NCBI RefSeq assembly: GCF_026241155.1
Contig: NZ_JAPFGP010000018.1
Location: 1-64,000 of the forward strand
Direction: 5' to 3'
DNA from: Paucibacter sp. PLA-PC-4
Lineage (GTDB): Bacteria > Pseudomonadota > Gammaproteobacteria > Burkholderiales > Burkholderiaceae_C
Length of the DNA stretch: 64,000 bases
This document shows positions 44,933 to 53,822 of this stretch, one piece after another. Both the position numbers and the translations under genes were made by a program. How positions within the stretch are numbered: the first letter of the stretch is position 1; each line of letters starts with the position of its first letter. Below the pieces are notes generated by a model. The model did not search any database. It was not told where the DNA came from and was given only the letters and a program-made list of their open reading frames with translations.

Positions 44933-46018
44933 TCAGCGCCCGAACAAACCTTTCACCAATCCGCCCAGCCCTTTGACCACACCAGAGACACTGACGCCCA
45001 GCGTCTCGGCCAGACCCGAGGCCAGCTTGGTGGCCAAGTTTTCGTTGAGCGAGAACGCCGGGTCGTCGAGACGGCCTTCGAGCGTGAAGCGCACCTCCAG
45101 GCGGCCATCGCGCGTCATCGCGGCCAGCACCGCTTGGCGCGGTACGCCGGCAAAGGTGGCCAAGGGGCCGCCGCTGGCCAGCTCCAGATTCGTCAAGGTC
45201 AGTGTGCCGGGCGCGCGCAGCCGCTCGCCGACCACCGTCGCATGGACGACCAGGTCCAGTGTGCCGCGCCGCACGCCGGCCTCGGCCACCTTCAGCAGAT
45301 AGGGCTGCAGCGCCAGCAGGTCCACATCGCTGAAGCGCGCGCGCAGATCGGCATCGTGGCTGGACGGGGTGTAGAGCCCTTTAATCTCGATGCGACCGTC
45401 ACGCTGCGGACCCTTGAACACACCGCCAAGCTCGATCTGCACCGCGTCGTCCAGCGCAGGCAAGCTCAGCGGACCGAGCTTGGCCGCCAGCTGCTCGATG
45501 CGCAGCTGCAGCGCTGGGCGGCGCACCGAGTGGTCGAAGAAAGCCAGGCCGCCGTCGATGATGCTGATCTCGTCGATTTCGATCGCCGGTACCGGGGTGG
45601 GGTCTTCACTTGGCGCCTGCGCCCGGCCAGCGCGCTCGTCGAGCAGGGCCGGCAGCAGGCGCAAGCGGCCGTCGCGACCGCGCTGCGCGGACACAAAGCC
45701 GCCCTCGACCGACACGCTGGCAATGCGCCAGGGTCCGCCCAGCAGGCTGCGCAAATCGGGCCGGATGTGCACGCGGTTGGCCCGCAGTTCGTCCTCGGCC
45801 GGCCAGCCCGGCGCCGCCTGGATGCGCAGCTCGCGCAACTCGACACTGCCGCTCCAGCCGATGCTGATGCCGCCTAGGGTCGCGCGCGGCCCCAGTGCGG
45901 CCTCAATCCGCGTTTGCAGCTGCCACGCGGCTAGGTAGGGGCCGGCAACGAGCAGCAGGAGCAGGGCCGCCAGCGGTATGGAGGCTAGAACAGCAAAACG
46001 ACGATGGCCGCGGGTCAC
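44933..46018 (-). CDS. AsmA-like/DUF748 membrane-anchored protein
   Basis: A 361-residue protein with one N-terminal membrane helix (FAVLASIPLAALLLLLVAGP). The remainder is a long beta-rich periplasmic region: GGISIGWSGSVELRELRIQA, IEIDEISIIDGGLAFFDHSV and LRIEQLAAKLGPLSLPALDD. The pattern fits the AsmA/DUF748 family of inner-membrane proteins implicated in lipid transport to the outer membrane. The C-terminal glycine-rich tail (VVKGLGGLVKGLFGR) is a typical amphipathic end. No neighbouring lipid genes help with assignment. Confidence 0.78.
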   Translation of the reverse strand: MTRGHRRFAVLASIPLAALLLLLVAGPYLAAWQLQTRIEAALGPRATLGGISIGWSGSVELRELRIQAAPGWPAEDELRANRVHIRPDLRSLLGGPWRIASVSVEGGFVSAQRGRDGRLRLLPALLDERAGRAQAPSEDPTPVPAIEIDEISIIDGGLAFFDHSVRRPALQLRIEQLAAKLGPLSLPALDDAVQIELGGVFKGPQRDGRIEIKGLYTPSSHDADLRARFSDVDLLALQPYLLKVAEAGVRRGTLDLVVHATVVGERLRAPGTLTLTNLELASGGPLATFAGVPRQAVLAAMTRDGRLEVRFTLEGRLDDPAFSLNENLATKLASGLAETLGVSVSGVVKGLGGLVKGLFGR

Positions 46019-46132
46019 AAGGAAGAGGGCAAAACAGGGTGCGCCATCCTAGCGAAAACCGTAGGGAGGTTCTCTCAAGCTTGTGAACCCTGGCTCCAGC
46101 AGCATGGCGCGCAGCGAATTGATCGGCACTTG

Positions 46133-46151
46133 GTGTCAAAAAACTTTACAC
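46133..46151 (+). promoter_or_regulatory. Candidate enhancer palindrome upstream of a PEP-CTERM gene
   Basis: GTGTCAAAAAACTTTACAC, an imperfect palindrome of the form GTGTnAAA-N5-TTTnACAC. It lies about 65 bases upstream of the sigma-54-like element. Placement and shape suit an activator site for the PrsR-type enhancer-binding protein that regulates PEP-CTERM genes, but the binding sequence was not verified. Confidence 0.4.
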
Positions 46152-46214
46152 AGCCAGGAATGAGCGCCTCTTCGAATCTGAAACCTCTCATATAAATCAA
46201 TAACTTAAATAGCA

Positions 46215-46229
46215 TGGCATGCATCATGC
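46215..46229 (+). promoter_or_regulatory. Sigma-54-like promoter of the VWA PEP-CTERM gene
   Basis: TGGCATGCATCATGC has the GG at 46216-46217 and the GC at 46228-46229, 12 bases apart as required for a -24/-12 promoter. The consensus is TGGCAC-N5-TTGCA. It lies about 60 bases before the TTG start. RpoN control of PEP-CTERM genes through PrsK/PrsR is known in Betaproteobacteria. Confidence 0.55.
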
Positions 46230-46290
46230 GAACACGCCCTCAGCCGCGCTTAAGACGAGCAATTGCGCTTCATTCACTCAGGAGACTGCC

Positions 46291-47133
46291 TTGAAACTGA
46301 AGACATGGCTTGCCACAGCCGCAATTGTGGCCACCTCAATCCCGTTGCAATCCCATGCGGCACTGCTGATCGGCGGTGATGCCGCGAGTCAGGCGACCGC
46401 GTCCAGCATTCTGGACATCGTGTTCGCTATCGATACCAGCGCGAGCATGTCGGATGACATTGCCTCCATTGCACTGAGAGCGCAGTCAACCATTCAGAAT
46501 CTGAACTGCCCGACAACGGACTGTTATGTGCGGGCTCGCTTCTTTGGCATCAACGGCGTCTCAGGTTCGGTCTTCAACGAGAACGCCCGCACCTACATCC
46601 TCGGCCGTCCCGGGGTAAGCAGCAGCCTGATCAACAGCACTGAGGACAATGCGCCGGTGGTGACCGATCTGGTCAACTACTACGAGTGGAACAATGATGC
46701 CGCGCCTGGCCAGGACTATTTCCGCGCTATCGTGACCATAGGCGATGAGGGAACGCAGGACGGCTCGCCTGTCAACACCGCCGACTATGAAGCTGCCGTG
46801 GTCGCCAATCAGGCCGCCAAGGCGGCCGGCATTTTGTTGTTCTCCTGGGTAGCCGATGATCCGACGAGTGCGGCCGTGAGCCCGCTGTTCCAGGCAATGG
46901 CCACAGGCGGCTCGATCACCTCCGGTGGCGCGACCTACAACTACCAGAACACCGGCGGCGGCTTCGTGTCCGGACCGCTGACCGATGTGACCGTCGAAGC
47001 TCAACTCGAGGCCATTATTTGCGCCGCAGCGTCTGGTGGCCCAGGCAATGGTGTGCCGGAGCCAGGAAGTCTGGCCTTGGCCAGTCTGGGACTGGCCGGT
47101 GCCTGGGCGCTTCGTCGACGCCGCACAGCCTAG
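46291..47133 (+). CDS. PEP-CTERM surface protein with von Willebrand A domain
   Basis: A 280-residue exported protein. A signal peptide (MKLKTWLATAAIVATSIPLQ SHA) is followed by a VWA domain whose MIDAS motif is DTSAS at 48-52. Further segments are YVRARFFGINGVSGSV and ARIYILGR-like residues (ARTYILGRPGVSS). The C-terminal sorting signal has the motif VPEPGS, a hydrophobic helix and a basic RRRRTA tail, which exosortase/PEP-CTERM machinery recognises. A TTG at 46291 is the likely start with AGGAG seven to eight bases upstream. The protein would be delivered to the outer surface, perhaps for adhesion or floc formation. No exosortase gene lies in this window. Confidence 0.85.
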   Translation: MKLKTWLATAAIVATSIPLQSHAALLIGGDAASQATASSILDIVFAIDTSASMSDDIASIALRAQSTIQNLNCPTTDCYVRARFFGINGVSGSVFNENARTYILGRPGVSSSLINSTEDNAPVVTDLVNYYEWNNDAAPGQDYFRAIVTIGDEGTQDGSPVNTADYEAAVVANQAAKAAGILLFSWVADDPTSAAVSPLFQAMATGGSITSGGATYNYQNTGGGFVSGPLTDVTVEAQLEAIICAAASGGPGNGVPEPGSLALASLGLAGAWALRRRRTA

Positions 47134-47158
47134 TCCGCCGGTATTTGCCAGCACTGAA

Positions 47159-47190
47159 GCCTCGCCTATGTGAGCGAGGCTATTTTTTTT
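47159..47190 (+). terminator. Intrinsic terminator after the PEP-CTERM gene
   Basis: Stem GCCTCGC / GCGAGGC with an eight-base loop and eight T at 47183-47190. It separates the VWA gene from the PrsT-like gene, so the two are not a simple operon, although read-through is possible. Confidence 0.85.
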
Positions 47191-47232
47191 GCCTCACCAA
47201 TACACTCAGACCCGCTGCAATGGAGCTATACC

Positions 47233-50028
47233 TTGCCCGCATTGCGATTCCCGCTTAGAGGTCACAGTCTGCGCAGGACTCTCCTGGGCCCGTTGGTGTG
47301 GCTCCTGCAGGCTTGCGACAGCACCCCGCCCGCCGACCCTGTCGCGATAGCCCGGTTGATCGATGGCGGAGAAGCCGCCACCGCGAGCATCGAACTGAAG
47401 AATCAGTTGCAGGTCAAGCCGGACCAAGCACAGCTTCGATTTCTGCTCGGGCGTGCCCTGCTCGAACTCGGCGAGGTACCAGCCGCCGAGATCGAGTTGC
47501 GCCGTGCACTGAGTTTGGGGCTGCCTGAGGCAACCGTGGGCCCGCAACTGGCAAGGGCACTGCTTGCGCAACAGCGCTACAAACAACTCACCGAGGATTT
47601 TGCAAACACCAGTTATGCAGATGCAAGTGCAACGGCAGAAATGAATACGCTGGTCGCCACTGCCTTTCGCCAGCAAGGCAACCTGACAGAGGCAGAGCAA
47701 GCAGTCGCCAGTGCGTTGACGCATAAGCCGGATCATGTGCCGGCGCAGTTGATGCAAGCCAGCCTCAAGGCGGCGCGAGGCCACGAACCTCAAGCGCTGG
47801 CGATGGTCTCTGCAGTGATTCGCAAAGAGCCGGAGAACCTGCAAGCGTGGGTGTTGCAAGGTCAGTTGTTGTATGCGCAGGGTGACAACTCTGGCGCGGT
47901 TGACTCCTTTAATCGGGCCTTGAGAATCCGAACAGATTCCGTGTCCGCGCACGCTGCACTGATCGCTCTGCACTTGGCTGGGGCCGACACAACCTCCGCA
48001 CAGCGGCAGTGGCTGGCCATGCAAAAAGCCTTGCCCAACAATCCCCGCACTCGCTTGTACGAGGCCAAACTGGCCTTGCTGCGCGGGGACGCCAAGCTTG
48101 CACGCGACATCACGACGGAATTGCTGCGTGGCGGTGGCGGCAATGTCGAGTTGCTGCTGCTCGCGGGAGCCGCTGAGTTGACGATGAAGTCTCCTGCCCG
48201 CGCCGAGGCCCTGCTGTCGCGAGCCGTCGGCATTGCCCCGCAAGCCGAGATGCCGAGGCTGATGCTGGCGCAGGTACTGCTGCACAGCGGTCAGTACCAG
48301 GCCGCGATAGAAACCCTGAACCCGCTGATGCACAGGGATCCTCCGCCTGCTTTAGCTATTCCCTTGCTTGCCCAGGCAAAGCTGATGCAAGGGGATGCCA
48401 AGACCGCCGATCAGTTGTTCCAGCGTGCTGCCGCCCGCCAGACGGGCAGCAACGAAATCACCCTGGCGGCAGCCCGGGCGCGCGTCAGGCTGGATCCGGG
48501 CGAAGCCGGTTTTGAAGAACTTCGGACGCTGTCCCGCATCGACAAGGGTGGGGATGCAGATCTGGCACTGATCAGCGCACATCTGGCTCGCGGTCAGGCC
48601 CCCCTGGCTTTAGCCGCCATCGACGAGCTTGCGCGCAAAAAGCCCGAGATGGTCCAAGTCGATGAGTTGCGGGGCCAGGTGCTATTGCAGCAAAAGAAGC
48701 TTGAGGCCGCGCAAAGGGAATTTGAGCGAGCGCTGCAAAAGAACCCCCAGCACTACCCAGCCATCGCAGGACTGGCGGGCATTGAGCTAGCACAGGGCAA
48801 GCACGCAGCGGCGGTTGCGCGTTTTGAAGCCTTGCGCACCCAGCAGCCAGCACATCTGCAGGCCACGCTGGCGCTTGCAGAACTGCAACCCGAAACCGTA
48901 GAGGGCGTCGCTGCCGCAACCAAGTTGTTGAAAGAGGCCATCGCCGCCCACCCGGATCTGAGCGCACCCCGGCTAGCGCTGATCGAGTTGCAGTTGCACA
49001 GCCAAGATTACAAGCAGGCGGTGGCCACGGCCCAGGCTGCAGTGGTCGCATTGCCTGGCGAGCCTGCCCTGCACGACGCGCTAGGCCAAGCCCTGAGCGC
49101 GAACGGCGAGGTTCAGCAAGCCATCAACACCTTTGGGCAACTGGCTGGCATGACGCCGTCAAGCGCGGTCCCCCATCTACGGGTGGCTGAGTTGCAGATG
49201 AAAAAGCAGGATTTCGCTGCAGCTAGGTTGGCCGTGCGAAAGGCGCTGAACGCCGAACCCGGTGCCGTCGCAGGTCTGCGTCTTGGAGCCGCGTTGGCGG
49301 TGCGAGACAAGCAACTACCGCAAGCCCTGGCCATGGCCAAAGAGGCACAGAAGCGCCATCCCGACGACGCCGCCGGATTTGCCATGGAGGGTGAGGTCCG
49401 GGTCATCATGGGCGACAAGCCTGCTGCCGAGCTCGCGCTAAGACAAGCCGTCAGCAAACGCGATGCGGCGCAAGCCGCGCGGCAATTGCATCAGTTGCTG
49501 CTATCAGACTCACGTCAAGCTGAGGCGGAACGATTCGCCAGTAGCTGGCTGACCCGGCATCCTGGCGACATACCGTTTCTGCACCATCTGGCCGAGCGCG
49601 CGTTGGCTCGAGAAAACTGGTCCGACGCCGAGCAGCACTACCGCCGCATTAGTGAGCAACGGCCGCTCGATGCCCAAGCATTGAACAACACCGCCTGGCT
49701 GCTGGTGAAGCAGAGCAAACCTGGCGCATCGGACTTTGCCAAACGGGCACTCAAGGCCTCACCCGACAACCCGGCCATCTTGAACACACTGGCACAAAGC
49801 TATGCGCACGAGGGTCAGTTGTCCAAGGCCATCGAGGTGCAGCGCCGGGCTGTCAGCATGGCCCCAGAAATGGGCTCTCTGCGTCTGGAAATGGCCAAGC
49901 TCTATATCGCGTCGGGCGATCTTGCCCTGGCTCGTGATGCACTGGGTCAGCTGGAAAAGCTAAAGGCCAGCCCTCTTGCGAAGGCCGAGGCGCGGCAGTT
50001 GCTCGCAAAGCTGGACTCCAGACACTGA
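47233..50028 (+). CDS. prsT: PrsT-like TPR lipoprotein of PEP-CTERM systems
   Basis: A 931-residue lipoprotein made of tetratricopeptide repeats. The signal ends in a lipobox LLQAC (cysteine near 28), followed by about 20 TPR-like units such as EVPAAEIELRRALSLGLPEA and EAEQAVASALTHKPDHVPAQ and the C-terminal NNTAWLLVKQSKPGASDFAK. The size and architecture match XrtA/PEP-CTERM system protein PrsT, which functions in exopolysaccharide or surface protein export. A TTG at 47233 is taken as the start with GGAG eight bases upstream; the ATG at 47170 lies in the upstream terminator and is rejected. The other prs/xrt genes are not in the window. Confidence 0.82.
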   Translation: MPALRFPLRGHSLRRTLLGPLVWLLQACDSTPPADPVAIARLIDGGEAATASIELKNQLQVKPDQAQLRFLLGRALLELGEVPAAEIELRRALSLGLPEATVGPQLARALLAQQRYKQLTEDFANTSYADASATAEMNTLVATAFRQQGNLTEAEQAVASALTHKPDHVPAQLMQASLKAARGHEPQALAMVSAVIRKEPENLQAWVLQGQLLYAQGDNSGAVDSFNRALRIRTDSVSAHAALIALHLAGADTTSAQRQWLAMQKALPNNPRTRLYEAKLALLRGDAKLARDITTELLRGGGGNVELLLLAGAAELTMKSPARAEALLSRAVGIAPQAEMPRLMLAQVLLHSGQYQAAIETLNPLMHRDPPPALAIPLLAQAKLMQGDAKTADQLFQRAAARQTGSNEITLAAARARVRLDPGEAGFEELRTLSRIDKGGDADLALISAHLARGQAPLALAAIDELARKKPEMVQVDELRGQVLLQQKKLEAAQREFERALQKNPQHYPAIAGLAGIELAQGKHAAAVARFEALRTQQPAHLQATLALAELQPETVEGVAAATKLLKEAIAAHPDLSAPRLALIELQLHSQDYKQAVATAQAAVVALPGEPALHDALGQALSANGEVQQAINTFGQLAGMTPSSAVPHLRVAELQMKKQDFAAARLAVRKALNAEPGAVAGLRLGAALAVRDKQLPQALAMAKEAQKRHPDDAAGFAMEGEVRVIMGDKPAAELALRQAVSKRDAAQAARQLHQLLLSDSRQAEAERFASSWLTRHPGDIPFLHHLAERALARENWSDAEQHYRRISEQRPLDAQALNNTAWLLVKQSKPGASDFAKRALKASPDNPAILNTLAQSYAHEGQLSKAIEVQRRAVSMAPEMGSLRLEMAKLYIASGDLALARDALGQLEKLKASPLAKAEARQLLAKLDSRH

Positions 50029-50082
50029 ACTCCAGATGGTGCAACAACAGCGATACAAGGATGCGCGCCGCACAATGCGGCT

Positions 50083-50913
50083 ATGCCACACCGCACAGAC
50101 ATCTTCCTGCAGCCGCTGAGGCTTGAGGGTTGTGAGATCCAGATCGAGTCCCAGTGGCTCAGTGCCCAGTCACGCAGCGAGCCGAGTATCGACAGGAGGC
50201 GCCCGCTGATCGTGTTTCTGCACGAGGGCCTGGGCTCGCTGTCGCAATGGAAGGACTTTCCGCAGCGCCTGTGTGAGGCGGCCGGCTGCCGTGGGCTGCT
50301 GTTCTCCCGCCCCGGCTACGGGCACAGCACGCCGCGCACCGAGCCCTGGCCGCAAGACTATCTTCAGCGCCAGGCGCGCGGGCTGCTGCCGGCCTATTTT
50401 GATGCGCTGGGGCTGCAGTGCGAACCGCTGTTCCTGTTCGGCCACAGCGACGGCGCCTCACTGGCCTTGCTGTTTGCCGCCTATTTTCCGGCGCGCGTGC
50501 GCGCCCTGGTGGCGCTCGCGCCGCATCTCTTCGTCGAGCCGACCACGATCACCGGCCTGCGCGCCGCCAAGACGGCTTACGAGCAGGAGCCCAGCGCGCT
50601 GAAGGCCGCGCTGAGGCGCCACCATGCCAACACCGACTCGGCCTTCTACGGCTGGAATGACGCCTGGCTGCGGCCGGGCTTCGAGGGCGGCTGGAATATC
50701 GAGGCCGATCTGAAAACGCTGGCCTGCCCGGTGCTGGCGCTGCAGGGTGTGGACGACGAGTACGCGACGCTGGCGCAAATCGAGGCGATTCGCCGCATTC
50801 ATGCGCCGACCCGCCTGGTCGCGCTGCCGCACTGTGGCCATGCGCCGCACAAGGACCAGGCCGAAACCGTGATCGCCCAGACCCTGGTCCTGCTGCAAGA
50901 AATCGGCGCCTGA
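50083..50913 (+). CDS. Alpha/beta hydrolase
   Basis: A 276-residue serine hydrolase. The oxyanion region is VFLHEGLGSLSQWKDFPQRL, the nucleophile elbow GHSDGAS, the acid lies in GVDDEYATLAQIE and the histidine in CGHAPHKDQAE. The EGLGSLSQW segment occurs in proteins annotated as proline iminopeptidase-like or BioH-like, and the specificity remains unknown. It follows the PrsT-like gene by 54 bases but has no visible link to it, and is convergent with the diguanylate cyclase gene. Confidence 0.84.
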   Translation: MPHRTDIFLQPLRLEGCEIQIESQWLSAQSRSEPSIDRRRPLIVFLHEGLGSLSQWKDFPQRLCEAAGCRGLLFSRPGYGHSTPRTEPWPQDYLQRQARGLLPAYFDALGLQCEPLFLFGHSDGASLALLFAAYFPARVRALVALAPHLFVEPTTITGLRAAKTAYEQEPSALKAALRRHHANTDSAFYGWNDAWLRPGFEGGWNIEADLKTLACPVLALQGVDDEYATLAQIEAIRRIHAPTRLVALPHCGHAPHKDQAETVIAQTLVLLQEIGA

Positions 50914-50918
50914 GCCGC

Positions 50919-52007
50919 TCAGGGCGGCGCGGCGCTCCCACCGACCACCTGGTTGCGCCCGCCCTGCTTGGCGCGGTAGAGCGCAGCATCGGCCGCCTGC
51001 AGCAGCGGCGCGGCTTCCGGCGAGCCGGCGAGTTCGAGCATGGCCAGGCCGATCGAGACGGTCACCGCCAGCTCGATACCGCCGCCCACCGGAAGGCGTT
51101 GGTCGGCGATGCGCTGACGGATGCGCTCAGCTACCTCGCGGGCGGCAGCGGCAGGTGTGCGTGGCAACAGCACGACGAATTCCTCACCACCCCAGCGCGC
51201 CACCGTGTCACCGGCGCGCAGTTGGCCCTGGATCATGAGCCCCACCGCGCGCAGTACCGCATCCCCGGCGGCATGACCGTGCCGGTCGTTGACCGGCTTG
51301 AAATGATCGATGTCGAGGAACAGGCAGGCCAAGGCCTGGCTGTGGCGGCGCGCCTGGCTGATCTCGATCAGGCAGCGATGCTCGAAATAGCGCCGGTTGT
51401 GCACGCCGGTCAGCACATCGGTCAGGCCAGCCCGCTTGACGCGCTCCTGGTTCAACGCGCTCTCCAGGCAGACCGAGGCGATCGCCGCCAGGCGCTCCAG
51501 GAACTTGGTGCCGGCCCCGCTGTTGTAGCGCGCTGCATCGCTGCTGCCGAACTGCAGGCAGCCGATCAGTTGGCCGCGCCGGCTCAGCGGCAAGAGCGCC
51601 ACCGAGGCGATGCCGGGCGCAGCGCCGAACAAGTCGCCGTGCAGGATGGCATCGTAGGCGCCCAGCCAAGGCCGCTGATCCAGATCCAGCGCATCGAGCG
51701 CCCGCAGGGTGGGCGGCAGCTGCAGGCCAGGCAAGGCGGTGTGCTCATGCAGTTCGGCGTCCAGGATGCTGCGGATCTCCAGTTGGGTGTCCAGCAGGGT
51801 CAGGCCGACGAACTCGATGCCGAACACCGGCCGGTACTCCAACAACAGTAGGCGCAGCAGCTCGCCCAGCGAGCCGGCCGCGATCAGCCGGTGCTCCAGC
51901 TGGTCGAAGCGGCGCATCTTGTCCTCGTTGGCACGGGCCTCCCGCAGCATGTCTTCCAACTGCTGGCGCAGGGCCTGGTTCTCAGCCCTAAGTTCGCTCG
52001 GGTGCAT
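50919..52007 (-). CDS. Diguanylate cyclase with DUF484/GAF-like sensor
   Basis: A 362-residue cytoplasmic protein. The N-terminus is a coiled coil (ELRAENQALRQQLEDMLREA). A GAF-like DUF484 sensor region with LPLSRRGQLIGCLQFGSSDA follows, and a GGDEF domain closes the protein. The active motif GGEEF is at about 272-276, with an I-site RAGD five residues before it, so feedback-inhibited c-di-GMP synthesis is expected. The signal is unknown. Together with the HD-GYP and GGDEF-EAL proteins it makes three c-di-GMP enzymes in the window. Confidence 0.9.
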   Translation of the reverse strand: MHPSELRAENQALRQQLEDMLREARANEDKMRRFDQLEHRLIAAGSLGELLRLLLLEYRPVFGIEFVGLTLLDTQLEIRSILDAELHEHTALPGLQLPPTLRALDALDLDQRPWLGAYDAILHGDLFGAAPGIASVALLPLSRRGQLIGCLQFGSSDAARYNSGAGTKFLERLAAIASVCLESALNQERVKRAGLTDVLTGVHNRRYFEHRCLIEISQARRHSQALACLFLDIDHFKPVNDRHGHAAGDAVLRAVGLMIQGQLRAGDTVARWGGEEFVVLLPRTPAAAAREVAERIRQRIADQRLPVGGGIELAVTVSIGLAMLELAGSPEAAPLLQAADAALYRAKQGGRNQVVGGSAAPP

Positions 52008-52143
52008 GCTCAGCCATCATCCATCGCCCTCGCGCCATCGACGCTGGCGCTGATGGGCTGCGATTCTCGCCGCATGCCGGCACCTGGCCCGTGCAGGAAA
52101 TCCCGGCCCGGGTTCACAATCGCAGCATCAGCGCACCCGACCG

Positions 52144-53067
52144 ATGGCTGCAACACCGACGCATCACCCCACCCACAGGCTGGCGGCCGGGACGTTTTTC
52201 GGCCTGTGCCTGGCACTGTGCGCCAGCCTGACCGCCGCCCAGCCCATACGCCATGCGATGGCCCAGCAGCAAAGCAGCCAGGTCATCACCTACGAGCTCG
52301 AGGTTTTACAGCTGCTGCTCGACAAGACCCGGACAAGCCATGGCGACTACGGCCTGCAGGCCACCGAGGTCGTGACACAAAACCGCGCCTTCTTGCAGCT
52401 GCAGGCCGGCGAAGTGGATGTGCTGAGCTCAATGAGCTCGGCCGAACGCGAAGTCCAGGGCCTGGCGTTGCGGGTCTGCCTGTATCGCGGCCTGCTGGGC
52501 GTGCGCCTGCCGGTAGTGCTGGCCGGTCGTGCGGCGGAGCTCGATGCGTTGGACCAGCCAGGACAGCTGCGCTCACTGCGGCACGGCCAGGTCAGCGACT
52601 GGCCCGACAGCCAGATCCTCCTGGCCAATGGCTGGCGGGTCGAACGCATGCCCAGGCTGGCAGCATTTGCCGAGCTGCTGCGGCGGGATCGCATCGACAC
52701 TTTCGCGCTCGGTGCCATCGAGGTCTATCCGATTGCCGATGCCCATCCGGGGCTGACCGTGCTGCAGCGCTGGGCCATCGCCTATCCCTCGGCCTTCTAC
52801 TTTTTCGTCAGCCCCAAGCGGCCCGAGCTGGCCGAGCGGCTGCGCCGGGGCTGGGAGCTTGCGCTGGCCGACGGCAGCTTTGTCGCCCTGTTCGAGCAGC
52901 GCATCGGGCCTCAACTGGCGCGCGCCCGTCTCGATCGGCGGCGCTGGATGGTGCTGAACAACCCTCTGCTGCCGCCCGACACGCCGCTGGACAAGGCGCC
53001 ATACTGGCATCCGCTGGTGCGCAGCAAGCTGCTGCTCACCCTCAACTCAGGAAAGCCCCGACCATGA
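52144..53067 (+). CDS. Periplasmic solute-binding-like protein
   Basis: A 307-residue protein with a signal peptide (LAAGTFFGLCLALCASLTAA) and a fold resembling bacterial extracellular solute-binding family 3: segments YELEVLQLLLDKTRTSHGDY, FLQLQAGEVDVLSSMSSAER and DRIDTFALGAIEVYPIADAH suggest two lobes. ABC transporter partners are missing. Such orphan binding proteins often serve as signal receptors. The ATG at 52144 starts a long N-terminal region before the hydrophobic segment; the stop overlaps the following monooxygenase gene by four bases. Confidence 0.75.
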   Translation: MAATPTHHPTHRLAAGTFFGLCLALCASLTAAQPIRHAMAQQQSSQVITYELEVLQLLLDKTRTSHGDYGLQATEVVTQNRAFLQLQAGEVDVLSSMSSAEREVQGLALRVCLYRGLLGVRLPVVLAGRAAELDALDQPGQLRSLRHGQVSDWPDSQILLANGWRVERMPRLAAFAELLRRDRIDTFALGAIEVYPIADAHPGLTVLQRWAIAYPSAFYFFVSPKRPELAERLRRGWELALADGSFVALFEQRIGPQLARARLDRRRWMVLNNPLLPPDTPLDKAPYWHPLVRSKLLLTLNSGKPRP

Positions 53068-53369
53068 TTCTCGAAGTCGCCGACATCCGCATCCAGCCCG
53101 GCCAGCAGGCCGAATTTGAAGAAGCAATCCAGCTGGGCATCGCCAGTGTGATCACGCAGGCCCAGGGCTTTGTGCGCGCCCAGGTCCAGCATGGCATCGA
53201 GTCGCCCGAGCGCTATCTGCTGCTGATCGAATGGCAGACGCTGGAAGACCACACCGTGCACTTCCGCGGCGGTCCGCTGTTCGCCGAGTGGCGCGCCATC
53301 GTCGGCCCCTTCTTCGCCAGCCCGCCACAGGTCGAGCACTTCGAGCTTGCGGCGCAGCGCCTGGTCTGA
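53064..53369 (+). CDS. Antibiotic biosynthesis monooxygenase-like protein
   Basis: A 101-residue protein of the ABM ferredoxin-like alpha/beta fold (IRIQPGQQAEFEEAIQLGIA, RYLLLIEWQTLEDHTVHFRG, EWRAIVGPFFASPPQVEHFE). Members are often cofactor-free oxygenases of quinones or haem-degrading proteins; the substrate here cannot be told. It begins with an ATG that overlaps the stop of the binding-protein gene (ATGA), so translation is coupled. Confidence 0.85.
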   Translation: MILEVADIRIQPGQQAEFEEAIQLGIASVITQAQGFVRAQVQHGIESPERYLLLIEWQTLEDHTVHFRGGPLFAEWRAIVGPFFASPPQVEHFELAAQRLV

Positions 53370-53388
53370 GGCCCGTCCAGAAGCAAGA

Positions 53389-53418
53389 AGGCCGGGCACC
53401 CTCGCGGCTGTCCGGCCT
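53389..53418. terminator. Hairpin between the monooxygenase and HU genes
   Basis: AGGCCGG / CCGGCCT arms around a 16-base loop. The T-tract on the minus strand is poor (TCTTGCTTCT), so it is a weak terminator, more likely to serve the HU gene, whose stop lies 24 bases away. Confidence 0.4.
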
Positions 53419-53441
53419 GCGCCAATCGTGTTGGCAGCGTC

Positions 53442-53813
53442 TTACTTCTTGGCCTTCTTGGCGGCGGCCTTGGCAGCCGGCTTGGCCGCAGCCTTGGCGG
53501 GCTTCTCAGCGGCCTTGGCAGCCTTGCGAGCGGCAGCCTTCGGATCGACAGCGGCCTTGAAGCCAGCGCCCGGGGTGAACTTGGGCAGCTTGGCGGCAGC
53601 GATCTTGATCTTGTCGCCGGTGCTGGGATTCACGCCGGTGCGGGCTGCACGGGCGTGCTGCTTGAAGGAGCCAAACCCGGGGATAGTGACCGCGCCGCCC
53701 TTTTTGACGGTGGTCACCACCGCGTCCAGCAGGGTTTCGATGATGCGGCCGGCTTCGGCCTTCGTCAGTTCGTGCTTGCTGGCCAGGTGCTCGATCAGTT
53801 CGGTTTTGTTCAT
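53442..53813 (-). CDS. hupB: DNA-binding protein HU with lysine-rich tail
   Basis: Nucleoid protein of 123 residues. Residues 1-90 are the HU fold: MNKTELIEHLASKHELTKAE at the N-terminus, then VTIPGFGSFKQHARAARTG in the DNA-binding arm region. The last 35 residues are a basic repeat tail of AAxK and PAKAA units, seen in HU of Burkholderiales and Bordetella. The tail adds non-specific DNA binding and compaction. The HU gene lies nine bases downstream of a short-chain dehydrogenase gene on the same strand. Confidence 0.9.
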   Translation of the reverse strand: MNKTELIEHLASKHELTKAEAGRIIETLLDAVVTTVKKGGAVTIPGFGSFKQHARAARTGVNPSTGDKIKIAAAKLPKFTPGAGFKAAVDPKAAARKAAKAAEKPAKAAAKPAAKAAAKKAKK

Positions 53814-53822
53814 TCCAGGATC

